Positions 17,198 through 26,805 of a stretch of 64,000 bases of DNA are shown here, in pieces. Where the stretch lies: NCBI RefSeq assembly GCF_050749805.1, contig NZ_CP192738.1:5456001-5520000 (forward strand). The letters run 5' to 3'. The notes beneath the pieces were generated by a model, which saw only the letters and a list, made by a program, of their open reading frames with translations, did no database searches and was not told the origin of the DNA. Position 1 is the stretch's first letter, and the number at the start of each line of letters is the position of its first letter. This DNA comes from Hahella sp018986435. Its GTDB lineage: Bacteria; Pseudomonadota; Gammaproteobacteria; Pseudomonadales; Oleiphilaceae. The position numbers and the translations under genes were made by a program.

Positions 17198-19003
17198 ATG
17201 GAATCAAAACCCCTTATTACCCAAACTGGTCGGACTAACGCGATCAGTTGCGCAGAATTAATCGTTAAATATCTCAGTCTGCTAAAAGTGCCGTTTGTAT
17301 TCGGCGTGTCCGGCGGCAACATCGACCCGCTGGGCAGCGCCCTCGCCCGCCACGAGGAAAATACCCATGTACGCTGGATACTGACGCGCTCCGAAGCCGG
17401 TGCGGGCTTTATGGCGGACGGCTTCGCCAGGGAGAGCGGCGTCATCGGCGTGTGCAGCGCCACCTCCGGCCCGGGTTGCACTAATTTACTGACGCCCGTG
17501 AGCAACGCCTTCGTGGACGGCGTCCCCATGCTGGTCATCACGGGACAGAGCACCATCAGCACCTTCGGCCGCGGCGCCATGCAGGAAAGCAGCGCTTCCG
17601 GCGTCGACACCATTCTTATGTTCAAGGGCTGCACTCGCTACAACACGCTGGTATCTCATCCCGAGCAATTAGAGCACAACCTGCTGGCGGCCTTGAGCCA
17701 CGCCACTGGCCCGACTCCCGGCCCCGTGCATATCAGCATTCCGCTGGATATTTTCGAAACTCCGATTCCATCCAGCCGCAACCCCATCTCCCTGCATACC
17801 TTTCTGGGACAGGAGATCACCCCGGACAGAGTCGTGCTGCAACGCCTGAACACCATCTTGCGAGGCTATCAGCGCGGCGTCATCGTCATCGGCAACGGAT
17901 GCGCCGGCGCCATGCGGGAAATTCTCTGTTACGCGGAGCGGCGCGCCTGGCCAATCGTCACTACGCCGATGGGGCGTGGTCTGATGTCCGCCGATCATCC
18001 CCTGTATCGGGGCGTGTTCGGCACGGCGGGGCATGAGTCCGCCCGCAAAACCCTGACGGCGGAGGAAGCGGACATCATTATGGTGGTATGCGCCAACCTG
18101 GATGAGCACGCCACCTGCGGCTGGGACGGCAGCACCATCCTGTCGCGGCGTCTGGTGCACATCAACAACAATCCGGAGCACCTCGCCAAATCCCATATGG
18201 CGCAAATGAATCTGATGGGCAGCCCACGCATCGTCTTCGACTATCTCAATCAGGAAAACCAGGCCGCTCCCGCTGCGGACGCCAGCGAAGAAATCCTCCC
18301 CGCCCTACGCAATGAAAACAACCTGCCCAAAAATATCAGCGTGCTGCATATCGAGGACTGCAATACCGACACTACCCCTATCAACCCGCGCCGACTGTTC
18401 TGGCGGCTGAGCCAATGCGCGCCCAAAGGCGTGCATCTCTACGCGGACGCCGGCAACGCTTTTTTCTGGGCCACCCATTACTGGCATCCTCGCTCCGCCT
18501 CGGTCATTGACGTGAATAAAATGCCGATCTCCATGGGATTCGCCGCCATGGGATGGGCGATCGGCGCGGCCATCGGCGGCAAGTTCGCCAACCCGCATAT
18601 TCCGGTGCTTTGCATCACCGGGGACGGCAGTTATTTGATGACCGCGCAGGAAATCACCGTCGCCAAGCAGCACAACCTAAACGTGGTGATTCTGATATTG
18701 AATAACGGCGTGTTGGGCACTGTCATGCACGGGCAACGCATGCGCGGCATGAAGAGTTTCGGCAATGAGTTACCGCAAACCAACTTCGCCATGCTCGCCC
18801 AATCCTTAGGCGTGGAGTCCTATCGCATCAGGGACTTTGAAGAACTGGCGCGTCTGGACATTGCCTCCCTGTTTAAACGCCCGGGGCCTGTCCTGTTGGA
18901 TGTCTTGGTGGACAAAGAAGTCCCTCCGCCGATAGGACAACGCGTTAAAAACCTGGAGGCGTCACGCCCCGCTCCCCGGGCGCCGACATTGACCAGCGCC
19001 TGA
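17198..19003 (+). CDS. thiamine-diphosphate-dependent enzyme, acetolactate synthase-like
   Basis: A 601-residue ThDP enzyme of the acetolactate synthase/pyruvate oxidase/benzoylformate decarboxylase superfamily. The activating glutamate is in TRSEAGAGFMADGFAR. The PP domain carries the ThDP/Mg motif GDGSYLMTAQEI followed by NLNVVILILNN. The central domain has GNGCAGAMREI. No regulatory-subunit gene (ilvH/ilvN) is adjacent, so it is more likely a catabolic or specialised enzyme than the biosynthetic synthase. Substrate unknown. A 240-bp leader precedes it with no identified control element. Confidence 0.85.
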   Translation: MESKPLITQTGRTNAISCAELIVKYLSLLKVPFVFGVSGGNIDPLGSALARHEENTHVRWILTRSEAGAGFMADGFARESGVIGVCSATSGPGCTNLLTPVSNAFVDGVPMLVITGQSTISTFGRGAMQESSASGVDTILMFKGCTRYNTLVSHPEQLEHNLLAALSHATGPTPGPVHISIPLDIFETPIPSSRNPISLHTFLGQEITPDRVVLQRLNTILRGYQRGVIVIGNGCAGAMREILCYAERRAWPIVTTPMGRGLMSADHPLYRGVFGTAGHESARKTLTAEEADIIMVVCANLDEHATCGWDGSTILSRRLVHINNNPEHLAKSHMAQMNLMGSPRIVFDYLNQENQAAPAADASEEILPALRNENNLPKNISVLHIEDCNTDTTPINPRRLFWRLSQCAPKGVHLYADAGNAFFWATHYWHPRSASVIDVNKMPISMGFAAMGWAIGAAIGGKFANPHIPVLCITGDGSYLMTAQEITVAKQHNLNVVILILNNGVLGTVMHGQRMRGMKSFGNELPQTNFAMLAQSLGVESYRIRDFEELARLDIASLFKRPGPVLLDVLVDKEVPPPIGQRVKNLEASRPAPRAPTLTSA

Positions 19004-19036
19004 TCCGCTGTCGCCCTTTAAGAACAAAGCGAAGCG

Positions 19037-19693
19037 CTATTTCGTGCCGTATATCCGATCCCCAGCGTCGCCCACGCCGGGTCGGATATAGGCATGGTCA
19101 TCCAGATGACTGTCGATCACTCCTGCATATACCGGCACGTCCGGGTGTTCTTCACGAAACAGGCTGACGCCTTCCGGCGCGGCGAACAGACAGATAAAAC
19201 GGATATCCTGCGCTCCCAGATCCTTGATTTTATGCACCGCCGCCGTCGCGGAGTGACCTGTGGCGAGCATGGGATCAACGCAGATCACTGTTCGTTGATC
19301 CAGATCCGGCGGCATCTTGACGTAATACTCAATGGGCATTTTGGTCTGCGGATCGCGATAGAGTCCGATGTGCCCCACCCGCGCCGACGGCGACAGTTGC
19401 AGCACGCCTTCGGTCATGCCATTGCCCGCCCGCATGATGGTGACGATACAGAGCTTCTTGCCTTTCAATGTCGGCGACATCGTCTTCTCCAGAGGCGTTT
19501 CCACTTCCACCAGTTCCGTCTCCAAGTCGCGGGTGGCCTCATAGCCGATCAGTACGCCCAGCTCCTGCACCAGCATGCGGAATTCCCGGGTGGAGGTGTT
19601 TTTGTCACGCAGACTGGTGAGCTTATGCTGCACAAAGGGATGATTGACCATGTACACGCCGGGATGCTTTTCCACTAATGAAGTCATTGTCAT
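19037..19693 (-). CDS. upp: uracil phosphoribosyltransferase
   Basis: A 218-residue UPRTase converting uracil and PRPP to UMP. The PRPP loop is VDPMLATGHSA, with IMRAGNGM earlier and the uracil-binding GVIDSHLDDHAYIRPGVGDAGDR at the C-terminus. It is the last gene of the operon URC1-URC4-upp, 61 bases after URC4. UPRTase (FUR1 in yeast) is a known member of URC clusters, where uracil is first made into a nucleotide. Confidence 0.95.
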   Translation of the reverse strand: MTMTSLVEKHPGVYMVNHPFVQHKLTSLRDKNTSTREFRMLVQELGVLIGYEATRDLETELVEVETPLEKTMSPTLKGKKLCIVTIMRAGNGMTEGVLQLSPSARVGHIGLYRDPQTKMPIEYYVKMPPDLDQRTVICVDPMLATGHSATAAVHKIKDLGAQDIRFICLFAAPEGVSLFREEHPDVPVYAGVIDSHLDDHAYIRPGVGDAGDRIYGTK

Positions 19694-19754
19694 AGCTGTC
19701 TCTCAAACATTGCTGATATAGATTTGCGGGAAGTCTGCAGCGACTTCCCTCGCC

Positions 19755-21053
19755 TCAAAATAAAGTGCCGTCCGCACGGTATCGGATTGGCGGCGCGCCG
19801 TTTGGCGAGCGCGCGAAGGCCAGTTTACGCCCAGCGCTCCAGGTTCCGCCTTCCAGTATTTGCGACATCGTCAGCGCCACGCCACGCTCCCTAAGCTGCG
19901 TATTCAAACGCGCAGCGAGCTGATCAACGACAGCGACGGTCATCGCCCGTAACTCCACCACTTCCGGCGCACCCGGTTCATACTCCGTCGCCGCGAAGGC
20001 GGGATCTTTCGGCGCCAGCACGCCCATATCCAGCAGCAGCCCGCCATTGCGATATTCCGCCAGCGCCGTCAGCGTATCGTCCTCAATGACCTCCATACCG
20101 GAGATGCGCCATGCCTCCGTCAGGGAGTACATCATCCATTGGGAAAGCTTGTGGAAAGGGATAAGCCCTGCGCCCGGCTCACTCGCTCCGACGCCAGGGT
20201 ACGCCCAGACATCGCCGAGCGCGCCCAGCTCAGGGTTTCGCACTGGCCAGACGCCGGACAACAGTTTCAGCAACTCACGAAAAGCGAAGTCCACAGACAG
20301 ACCACCTGCCACTCCCGCTCCTCTGGCTACACTGGCCGCCGCACTGGCCGTCGCACTGGCCGCCTCCAGATACAGGGCCAAGACGCCAAGCCGACCCTCT
20401 CCGCCAAAGACGCCCGGCGCGCTCGCCACAACATCGCCTAATCGACGCAACAAGGTCACCCGTTCCTGCAGACCTATCAGAGGATTGCGTTCACTGACTT
20501 GAAAGCAGGCCGCCAGTTGCGCAGTCGTCAACTTCCTCAAGCCCTCCGCATCCACTCGGAAAGGCGTTCCCCCTGAGCACAACGCCCCCTGCGCGTAGAG
20601 CGCCACGCTGGCGGCCCCCAGCCCTTCAGAACGGGATAACGTCAGCCCGCTGGCGGACTCGACATAGCGCCAATCGGCGCCAGCGCCGGCATCCAGCAGC
20701 ACGCTGATCATGGTCAGCTCCGTCGCCCGCATTTTCAGTTCATTCAGATCTCCCGCGCCGTCAGCGATAGGAGACCATCTGTCCACGCCGCCGCAGGAAA
20801 AGTGGCGCCAGCGGCTGTGTGGCGGTATGTTCAGATCAGGATAATTCTCCAATATGACGTCCATGACGTACTCCGCCGTCGCCTCAACTCTATCGGACCG
20901 ATAGTCGTATGCGAGCAGCTCGCCAGTGCATGCGCGGTCAAAGATTTCGCCGCAGCGCGAGCGCACGGTTTCCGCGCGCCACAGGTGTAATTGCGTTGCC
21001 GTATAGACGGACGCTTCCTGCGCCGTCGCGAAGTTTTCCTGCAAGTTCGACAT
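19755..21053 (-). CDS. URC4/Urg3-type uracil catabolism protein (DUF1688)
   Basis: A 432-residue DUF1688 protein equivalent to URC4/Urg3 of the URC pyrimidine-degradation pathway first defined in yeast Lachancea kluyveri. Recognisable features are the N-terminal WRAETVRSRCGEIFDRA, the HSRWRHFSCGGVDRW block, and the C-terminal LEGGTWSAGRKLAFAR. Biochemical role unproved. Its ATG shares the A of the URC1 stop (TGATG), so translation is coupled to URC1. Three Ala/Ser-rich repeats near residue 240 are family-like linker. Confidence 0.88.
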   Translation of the reverse strand: MSNLQENFATAQEASVYTATQLHLWRAETVRSRCGEIFDRACTGELLAYDYRSDRVEATAEYVMDVILENYPDLNIPPHSRWRHFSCGGVDRWSPIADGAGDLNELKMRATELTMISVLLDAGAGADWRYVESASGLTLSRSEGLGAASVALYAQGALCSGGTPFRVDAEGLRKLTTAQLAACFQVSERNPLIGLQERVTLLRRLGDVVASAPGVFGGEGRLGVLALYLEAASATASAAASVARGAGVAGGLSVDFAFRELLKLLSGVWPVRNPELGALGDVWAYPGVGASEPGAGLIPFHKLSQWMMYSLTEAWRISGMEVIEDDTLTALAEYRNGGLLLDMGVLAPKDPAFAATEYEPGAPEVVELRAMTVAVVDQLAARLNTQLRERGVALTMSQILEGGTWSAGRKLAFARSPNGAPPIRYRADGTLF

Positions 21054-22372
21054 CAATAGGCCTCCAGATCCCTGCCGGATTTAACGCTTAGCGCGTCTTT
21101 GGAAAGCGGAGCGTCTGGTGAGAAATAGCCCGCCGCCACTTTGGCGTCGATCTCCACCTTGGCGTCCTCCGGAATCATGTCATCGGGAATCGTAATGCGA
21201 TTGACAATCTCGATGCCCTGACTGGTCAGCGCCTCAAACTTCATATTGCTCATGGACGCCATATGGTCGATGCGCGTCACGCCCAACCAGTGCAACGGGT
21301 CCGGCATCAATGGCTGAAAGCGCATATCCTCGACGCCAGCGATACACTCGGTACGTTCAAAGTAGGCGTCCGCGCGGTCGCCGCCCACTTGCCGTTTACG
21401 GGCGTTGTACACCAGAAACTTGGTCACCTCTCCAAGGGCTCTTCCCTCTTTGCGGTTATACAGGATGATCCCCACGCCGCCGCGCTGGGCGACGCGGATG
21501 CACACTTCGATGCCGTGGGTGAGATAGGGGCGGCAGGTGCAAATATCCGAGCCGAAAACATCGGAGCCATTGCACTCGTCATGCACCCGGCAGGCGACTT
21601 CCCTCTCGGGATCGGAGATAGCCGTATGGTCGCCGAACAGATATAGCGTCACGCCGCCGATGGGAGGCAAAAACACCGACAAGTCTGGCCGCGTCACCAG
21701 CTCGGGAAACATGCCGCCGGTGTGCTCAAACATCGCCTTGCGCAAAGTCGCCTCCGCCACCCCCAGGCGTCTTGCGACACCGGGCAGATGCCAAACCGGC
21801 TCAATGGCGACTTTGGTGACATTGGCTTCGCCGGTCGCCAGCAATATTTTGCCGTCGGCGGGAATCAGCCCTTGCTTCACCGCATATTGAATTTCGGGAA
21901 CCGCAATGCGCGCTTTGGTGACGGCGATAGTGGGTCGGATATCCAACCCTTGTTGCAGAGACGTTTTGAAATCGGAGGCCACGCGGTGCCCCCAGGGGTC
22001 GAGGGAGACAATCTTGTCCGCATCGCTCCATTGCGGGTGCGGCCCCAAATCGATCACCGGCTCCGTATTGGTAAGATCCGGCCGGTGCAGCGGCGATAAA
22101 TCGCCCTTAGCCACCGCCAGGGCGCGATACAGACTGTAAGCGCCGGCATGAGAGCCAATGGTGTTTTTACAGGCGGGATTGGACAGCGTTCCAATAATCG
22201 GCCCACGCTCGCCAATATCCACAGCCCCCCATTTGACGGGATGTTTCACCCCATTGCGCGTATGCGAGGTCAACGCTATCGCGCGCACTTGCTGGTCTAC
22301 CCCCATAGCCAAGTCCTCAGCTATCGACGACAGGTCGTCGAGGTTGTAAACCCAATATGCTGCAGATTTCAT
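21053..22372 (-). CDS. URC1-type GTP cyclohydrolase II-like protein
   Basis: A 439-residue protein homologous to URC1, which is built on a RibA/GTP cyclohydrolase II domain but acts in uracil catabolism. The RibA zinc ligands are kept: RVHDECNGSDVFGSDICTC. The EGRALGE block and HMASMSNMK are also present. It is longer than RibA because of an N-terminal extension of about 200 residues. ATG 22372 gives the start MKSAAYWVYN; a TTG 24 bases upstream is less likely. First gene of URC1-URC4-upp. Confidence 0.88.
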   Translation of the reverse strand: MKSAAYWVYNLDDLSSIAEDLAMGVDQQVRAIALTSHTRNGVKHPVKWGAVDIGERGPIIGTLSNPACKNTIGSHAGAYSLYRALAVAKGDLSPLHRPDLTNTEPVIDLGPHPQWSDADKIVSLDPWGHRVASDFKTSLQQGLDIRPTIAVTKARIAVPEIQYAVKQGLIPADGKILLATGEANVTKVAIEPVWHLPGVARRLGVAEATLRKAMFEHTGGMFPELVTRPDLSVFLPPIGGVTLYLFGDHTAISDPEREVACRVHDECNGSDVFGSDICTCRPYLTHGIEVCIRVAQRGGVGIILYNRKEGRALGEVTKFLVYNARKRQVGGDRADAYFERTECIAGVEDMRFQPLMPDPLHWLGVTRIDHMASMSNMKFEALTSQGIEIVNRITIPDDMIPEDAKVEIDAKVAAGYFSPDAPLSKDALSVKSGRDLEAY

Positions 22373-22547
22373 TCCAGTAATTGACCAAGCAGTCAACTAA
22401 TGGGCGCGAGTACTATGCGAGTACTAAAATCAATGAGTTGAACAGTGACAACAGGGTTCCAGCGGAGGGGGGAAAAACAAAAAGGCGGAGGATTAAAGAC
22501 GCCACTGCGCATTCATTGTGCAACGGCGCCCGGAGACTGTGCAGCGA

Positions 22548-24809
22548 TCAATAAGTCCAGTTAACCGTCAGCTTGGCGCTGCGGGGCGCGCCATAATAAC
22601 TCTGCGCCCAGTACAGACTGTTCAGGTATTTTTCGTCTGTAATGTTGTCCAGATTCAAGGTAGCGCTCCAGTTATCCGTAAAATCATACTTCGCCATCAG
22701 GTTGACCAGCATGTAATCCTCCTGAGTGGTGCGGATGGATTCGCCCGCATTCGGACCCGTCGTAGCCACGCCTTGCTCCCTGTAGATGTCGTCCTGCCAG
22801 CTCAAACTGGCGCCCACTTTCAGGCGCTCCAGACTGGGAACGCGATAGCTGGACGACAACCGCAGCATACGCCGGGGCACATAAGTTTTGGCGTCCTCGC
22901 CGTCTTTGTCTTCGATGGAAACATAGGTGAAACCGCCCGCTACTTCCCAGCCCGGGGACACTTCTCCAGCGATCTCCAGCTCATACCCCTGGCTGGAAAC
23001 GCCATCCACGCCTTTGTAGTAGTTTGTGCTGGTTCCAGGATAAACGCCCGCCACTTCCGCGACGTTGTCCTGTTCGGTTTTGAAGACAGCGACGGTGGTA
23101 TTGAGGCGTTCGTTGAACAGCTCACTTTTCAACCCTGCTTCGATGTTGTCGCCCTTCACTGGCGCGATGCGGTTATGGTCGATGTCGTCTTTGAACTGAG
23201 GATCGAATATTTTGGTGTAGCTGACATATACCGAATGATTTTCATGTATATCCGCCACAACGCCGGCATAGGGAACCACTTCTCCACTTTGTGTTTCTTT
23301 CTTGCTGTCGCCGTAGGTGACGCCGCTGCTCTCCAGGTCCGTCACACGGAAACCGGTGATCAAGGTCAGGCGATCCATTGGCTTAAGCCGGGTGGCGGCG
23401 TACAGGCTTCTGCGCTTATCGGTGAAATCACTGCCGGCTACGCCTGCGTTGTATTCCGGGTCGGGATAATCGCCATCCCAATCGTCAATGTCATCGATTT
23501 CCGTCCCGATTCCCGCGCCATATTTGGACTCGTCCCACACCTCGGATTTAGACCAGTTCAAACCAATTACCGCTTCGTGCTCCCGCCCTCCCAGAGTAAA
23601 TGGCCCTGTCGCATAGACATCGGCGATCCACTGCTCGTTATCAAAACCGTACAGGCTGGGATACGCGTAAAGATCAGACCCGGACGTATCCGGATTGGGC
23701 GTCCCATAGACATAAAACAGCTTGGTATCGGCCTTGACCTGCTGACGAGTGAGCACGCCTTTGATACGCCAGCCGTTGGCGAAGTCATGGGCCAGCTCGG
23801 CAAAGGAGCTGTCGATACGGCCATCCCAGTACGCCCAATCCGTCGCCGTGCTGACGGACGCATCGTAATTCGTCGCCGAACCATCCGTCCGGTACAGCGG
23901 CAATGCGCCCCACATTGGGCTGTTTGAGAGCGTATCCTGGCGACTGTGACCCAACGTCAGCGTGGTGCTGTCATTCAGCTCGGCCTCCACCACGCCATAA
24001 AAAATGGTCTTTTCCTGCTCATAGCGATCCAGATAGGACTCTTTATCCTGATAGGACACGACCAGCCTGCCGCGCACTCTCTCCGACTGCAGCAAAGCGC
24101 CGGAAACATCCGCGTCCACACGACGGTTATCCCATGAGCCATAAGAAATCCCCACGGAAGCCTGAGTGTCCGCCGTCGGCCGCTTGCGCACGAAGTTAAC
24201 CGTGGCGGAGGGCGTTCCTGTGCCAGTCATGAGTCCATTAGCGCCGCGCAGCACCTCAATGCGGTCGTATATCGCAGTATCTATATCGCCGTACAGGTTG
24301 CCGTATACGAAAGGGACGCCAATGCCATCGAGCTGAAAGTTGGTGATATCAAAGCCTCTCGCCGTAAAGTAGGTGCGGTCGGTTTCCACCTGCTCTACGG
24401 TGACGCCGGGACTGTACGCCAGCACGTCGTTGATATCCGTCAGCGCAAAGTCCTGCAGTTGCGTTCGGGTGATCACCGACACCGACTGCGGCGTCTCCCG
24501 CAACGACATGTCCATCCGCGACGCCGTGTTGCTGGCGCGGGTTGTATATGACCCGCTGCCTTCCGTCGGAGCGACGCCGCCAGCCTTAGCGTTTACCGTC
24601 ACCGGCTGCAACACCTGTACGTCATCGCTATCTTCCGCCGCGACGCCTCCTGAGGCCAGCAATCCCAGCGATAACACCGCCACCCAGTACGCCAGTCCGT
24701 TGGCGGCATAGGGCGGCGCGTGACGAACGGATCGTCTGGCGCTGCAAGTTTGGGAAGAGATTGGGAATAAACGGGGCGCAAATTTACCGGGACAACGCTG
24801 CGTCGCCAT
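22548..24809 (-). CDS. TonB-dependent siderophore receptor
   Basis: A 753-residue outer-membrane receptor for ferric siderophores. ATG 24809 follows AGAGGAAC. The leader ends near GGVAA-EDS. After a TonB-box-like segment (DDVQVLQPVTV) come the plug domain (SLRETPQSVSVITRTQLQDF, RGFDITNFQLDGIGVP, IEVLRGANGLMTGTGTPSATVNFVRKRP) and a 22-strand barrel ending YGAPRSAKLTVNWTY with a terminal aromatic. No STN domain, so no direct sigma-regulator signalling. It faces fhuF across a gap holding a Fur-box-like palindrome. Likely ligand is a hydroxamate, by its neighbours, but unproved. Confidence 0.93.
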   Translation of the reverse strand: MATQRCPGKFAPRLFPISSQTCSARRSVRHAPPYAANGLAYWVAVLSLGLLASGGVAAEDSDDVQVLQPVTVNAKAGGVAPTEGSGSYTTRASNTASRMDMSLRETPQSVSVITRTQLQDFALTDINDVLAYSPGVTVEQVETDRTYFTARGFDITNFQLDGIGVPFVYGNLYGDIDTAIYDRIEVLRGANGLMTGTGTPSATVNFVRKRPTADTQASVGISYGSWDNRRVDADVSGALLQSERVRGRLVVSYQDKESYLDRYEQEKTIFYGVVEAELNDSTTLTLGHSRQDTLSNSPMWGALPLYRTDGSATNYDASVSTATDWAYWDGRIDSSFAELAHDFANGWRIKGVLTRQQVKADTKLFYVYGTPNPDTSGSDLYAYPSLYGFDNEQWIADVYATGPFTLGGREHEAVIGLNWSKSEVWDESKYGAGIGTEIDDIDDWDGDYPDPEYNAGVAGSDFTDKRRSLYAATRLKPMDRLTLITGFRVTDLESSGVTYGDSKKETQSGEVVPYAGVVADIHENHSVYVSYTKIFDPQFKDDIDHNRIAPVKGDNIEAGLKSELFNERLNTTVAVFKTEQDNVAEVAGVYPGTSTNYYKGVDGVSSQGYELEIAGEVSPGWEVAGGFTYVSIEDKDGEDAKTYVPRRMLRLSSSYRVPSLERLKVGASLSWQDDIYREQGVATTGPNAGESIRTTQEDYMLVNLMAKYDFTDNWSATLNLDNITDEKYLNSLYWAQSYYGAPRSAKLTVNWTY

Positions 24810-25048
24810 ACTGCGGGTTCCTCTCAGGTAGCAATTAATCTGGCAGACAAACAGCGTCCTTCTCTTTGTCTGAAATGACAGGACCTGCGTACGCCAAGTG
24901 GCCAGGCCTGCTTTCCGCTGCTTGTCGCCGCACAGGCGCATCCATGCGCCTGACTATCAGCGGTCGATTCATTGTCAGGCTGATAACGAGTGGGAATCTG
25001 AGTGGCGTCCAGGCCAATACGGCGATGCAATATTTGATAATCTAAACG

Positions 25049-25065
25049 CAAATCATTATCATTTG
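25049..25065. promoter_or_regulatory. Fur-box-like operator
   Basis: CAAAT-cattatc-ATTTG: a 17-bp palindromic AT-rich site whose centre (ATCATTATCAT) overlaps the GATAATGATAATCATTATC Fur consensus. It lies between the TonB receptor (minus) and fhuF (plus), where iron control of both is expected. Confidence 0.65.
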
Positions 25066-25201
25066 AATTAATTTTCGCGTCAACCTGCAGAGAAACGTCG
25101 CCGTAACGCATCGCTCATCCGGCCGCCTAACTCCCTCAGGTATCGGCGACATTGAGTAAGCCATCATTCGCAGCCATTAAATCGGACAGCCCAATCACCC
25201 C

Positions 25202-25993
25202 GTGAGACCATCATCCCCCTTGCACCACTGTCAGCCCGGCGCCGCTTCCGTTCCGCTGGATGCGCTGCTGCACGCCGCCGCGCTGGCGCATCCGGCATTG
25301 ACGGGAGAGATCAGCGTCGACAACACCGGTTTGATTTGCGCAAAGGCGGATAATCAGGAAGTTCTGACGCAATTACACAACTACTGGCGCAGCGCCTGCC
25401 CGGAAGCAGGCGCTCCTTACTGGGCCGTGCGAAGTTGGACCATGCTGGTGTGGCAGCCAACTTTTATTGCGGTCGCAGCAGTGCATATCGTCGGCGCCGC
25501 CGCGCCTTTATCCCAGCTGGGGCAGAAGTACGCCCAGGGCGTAGTAGCGGGTTTTCGCACCCCGCCCGTGGCCTTGCCCACCGCCGCCATCGAACGCTTG
25601 ATCGAGCTCAGCGGCGCAGAGCTGGCGCAAGTGTGCGAAGGCTTTCTGGAACAGCTAAACCGCATCGCCAAGGTTAAGCCACTGATCGCTAAACGTCTGG
25701 TTGCGGACAGTCTGTTATCCGCTCTCTCCCGCCTCAGCCTGCTAAGCGCCCCCCCAGACAACAACGAGATCCAACATTGGGCGCAAGCCTGGCTGAAGGC
25801 TATGGATCTTGTTGGATACAGCAACCTGACGCCGATTGCGCTGTATAACGGAAAACTGCAACTGACCCTGGACCGCAAAGCCTGTTGTCTGCACTACCTG
25901 CGACAGGACGGAGAACTGTGCGCGTCATGTCCGAAACAAAAACCGGAAGTGCGCATACAACGACTGACGGAAGAGTGGAACGCCTATGCTTGA
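25202..25993 (+). CDS. fhuF: FhuF-type siderophore-iron reductase
   Basis: A 263-residue FhuF-like protein that reduces ferric siderophores in the cytoplasm to release iron. The unusual C-terminal [2Fe-2S] ligand set CC-x10-C-x2-C is exact: C228, C229, C240 and C243. The start is uncertain: GTG 25202 is the best visible and the Shine-Dalgarno is poor. It overlaps the ABC ATPase gene by 8 bases and heads the uptake operon fhuF-ATPase-binding protein-permease. Confidence 0.9.
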   Translation: MRPSSPLHHCQPGAASVPLDALLHAAALAHPALTGEISVDNTGLICAKADNQEVLTQLHNYWRSACPEAGAPYWAVRSWTMLVWQPTFIAVAAVHIVGAAAPLSQLGQKYAQGVVAGFRTPPVALPTAAIERLIELSGAELAQVCEGFLEQLNRIAKVKPLIAKRLVADSLLSALSRLSLLSAPPDNNEIQHWAQAWLKAMDLVGYSNLTPIALYNGKLQLTLDRKACCLHYLRQDGELCASCPKQKPEVRIQRLTEEWNAYA

Positions 25994-26753
25994 GCTTGAA
26001 GATATCCGCGTGCGCCGCGATGGGCGTGACATTCTGTCTCTGCCCCAGCTGTCTCTGGACCCGCGCCGCTTCACCGTTATCCTGGGGCATAACGGGTCTG
26101 GAAAATCCACCCTGATCAATTTGCTGGCGCGGCAAATCCAGCCGGACTCCGGCGTCATCAGGCTGCAAAACCGCCCGTTGAACGATTACTCACAACGAGA
26201 TCTGGCGAGGAACATCGCGTTTCTGCCGCAAAATCTGCCGGAAGTAGCCGGTCTTAATGTCAGGGAGCTTATACGTCTGGGCCGCTTTCCCTGGCGTGGG
26301 ACATTTGGACGCTGGCGTCAGGAAGACACGGCGATTATCGAGGCGGCGATGGCGCAGACAGGCGTGTCGCGCTACGCGGAACACCTGACGGATCAACTGT
26401 CTGGAGGCGAACGCCAGCGCGCTTGGATCGCCATGTTGTTGGCCCAGCAGGCGCCTTTGTTGATGCTGGACGAACCGACATCCGCCCTGGACTTATCCCA
26501 TCAATACGAAGTGATGGGATTGTTGCGCCGTCTCAATCAAGAGCATGGACGCGGCGTTATCGTCATCCTCCACGACGTTAATCTGGCCGCCCGTTTTGCA
26601 GACCGCATCGTGGCGCTGAAGCAAGGGCGGCTGGCGTTCGACGGCGCGCCGGAGTCACTGTTGTCCGCTTCGCTGTTAGGGGAGTTGTACGGCATTGATA
26701 TTGACCTCGTCGATCATCCGCGCCAGGACGGCAAAATCGCGGTCGTGGCGTGA
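25986..26753 (+). CDS. iron-siderophore ABC transporter ATPase (FhuC type)
   Basis: A 255-residue FecE/FhuC-type ATPase. Walker A is GHNGSGKST, the Q-loop is FLPQNLPEV, the signature LSGGERQRAWIAM, Walker B LLMLDEPTSALDLSH, and the switch His in ILHDVNLAARF. It energises uptake through the FhuB-type permease. It overlaps the end of fhuF by 8 bases. Confidence 0.95.
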   Translation: MLELEDIRVRRDGRDILSLPQLSLDPRRFTVILGHNGSGKSTLINLLARQIQPDSGVIRLQNRPLNDYSQRDLARNIAFLPQNLPEVAGLNVRELIRLGRFPWRGTFGRWRQEDTAIIEAAMAQTGVSRYAEHLTDQLSGGERQRAWIAMLLAQQAPLLMLDEPTSALDLSHQYEVMGLLRRLNQEHGRGVIVILHDVNLAARFADRIVALKQGRLAFDGAPESLLSASLLGELYGIDIDLVDHPRQDGKIAVVA

Positions 26754-26805
26754 CATTCATGATTTCTTATTGCACATCGATTAACCCTTCTCCTTCCATC
26801 CGGGT

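Noticed and set aside
22490..22530. Weak terminator after the TonB receptor on the minus strand
   Set aside because: Only a 4-bp stem ahead of five T residues; too short to call.
22518..23927. Long plus-strand open frame of 469 codons inside the TonB receptor gene
   Set aside because: It is antisense to a clearly recognised receptor with strong motifs. High-GC antisense frames are often open by codon bias alone.
24824..25111. 95-codon minus frame upstream of the TonB receptor
   Set aside because: It would cover the Fur-box-like operator and lacks a ribosome site; best read as leader DNA.
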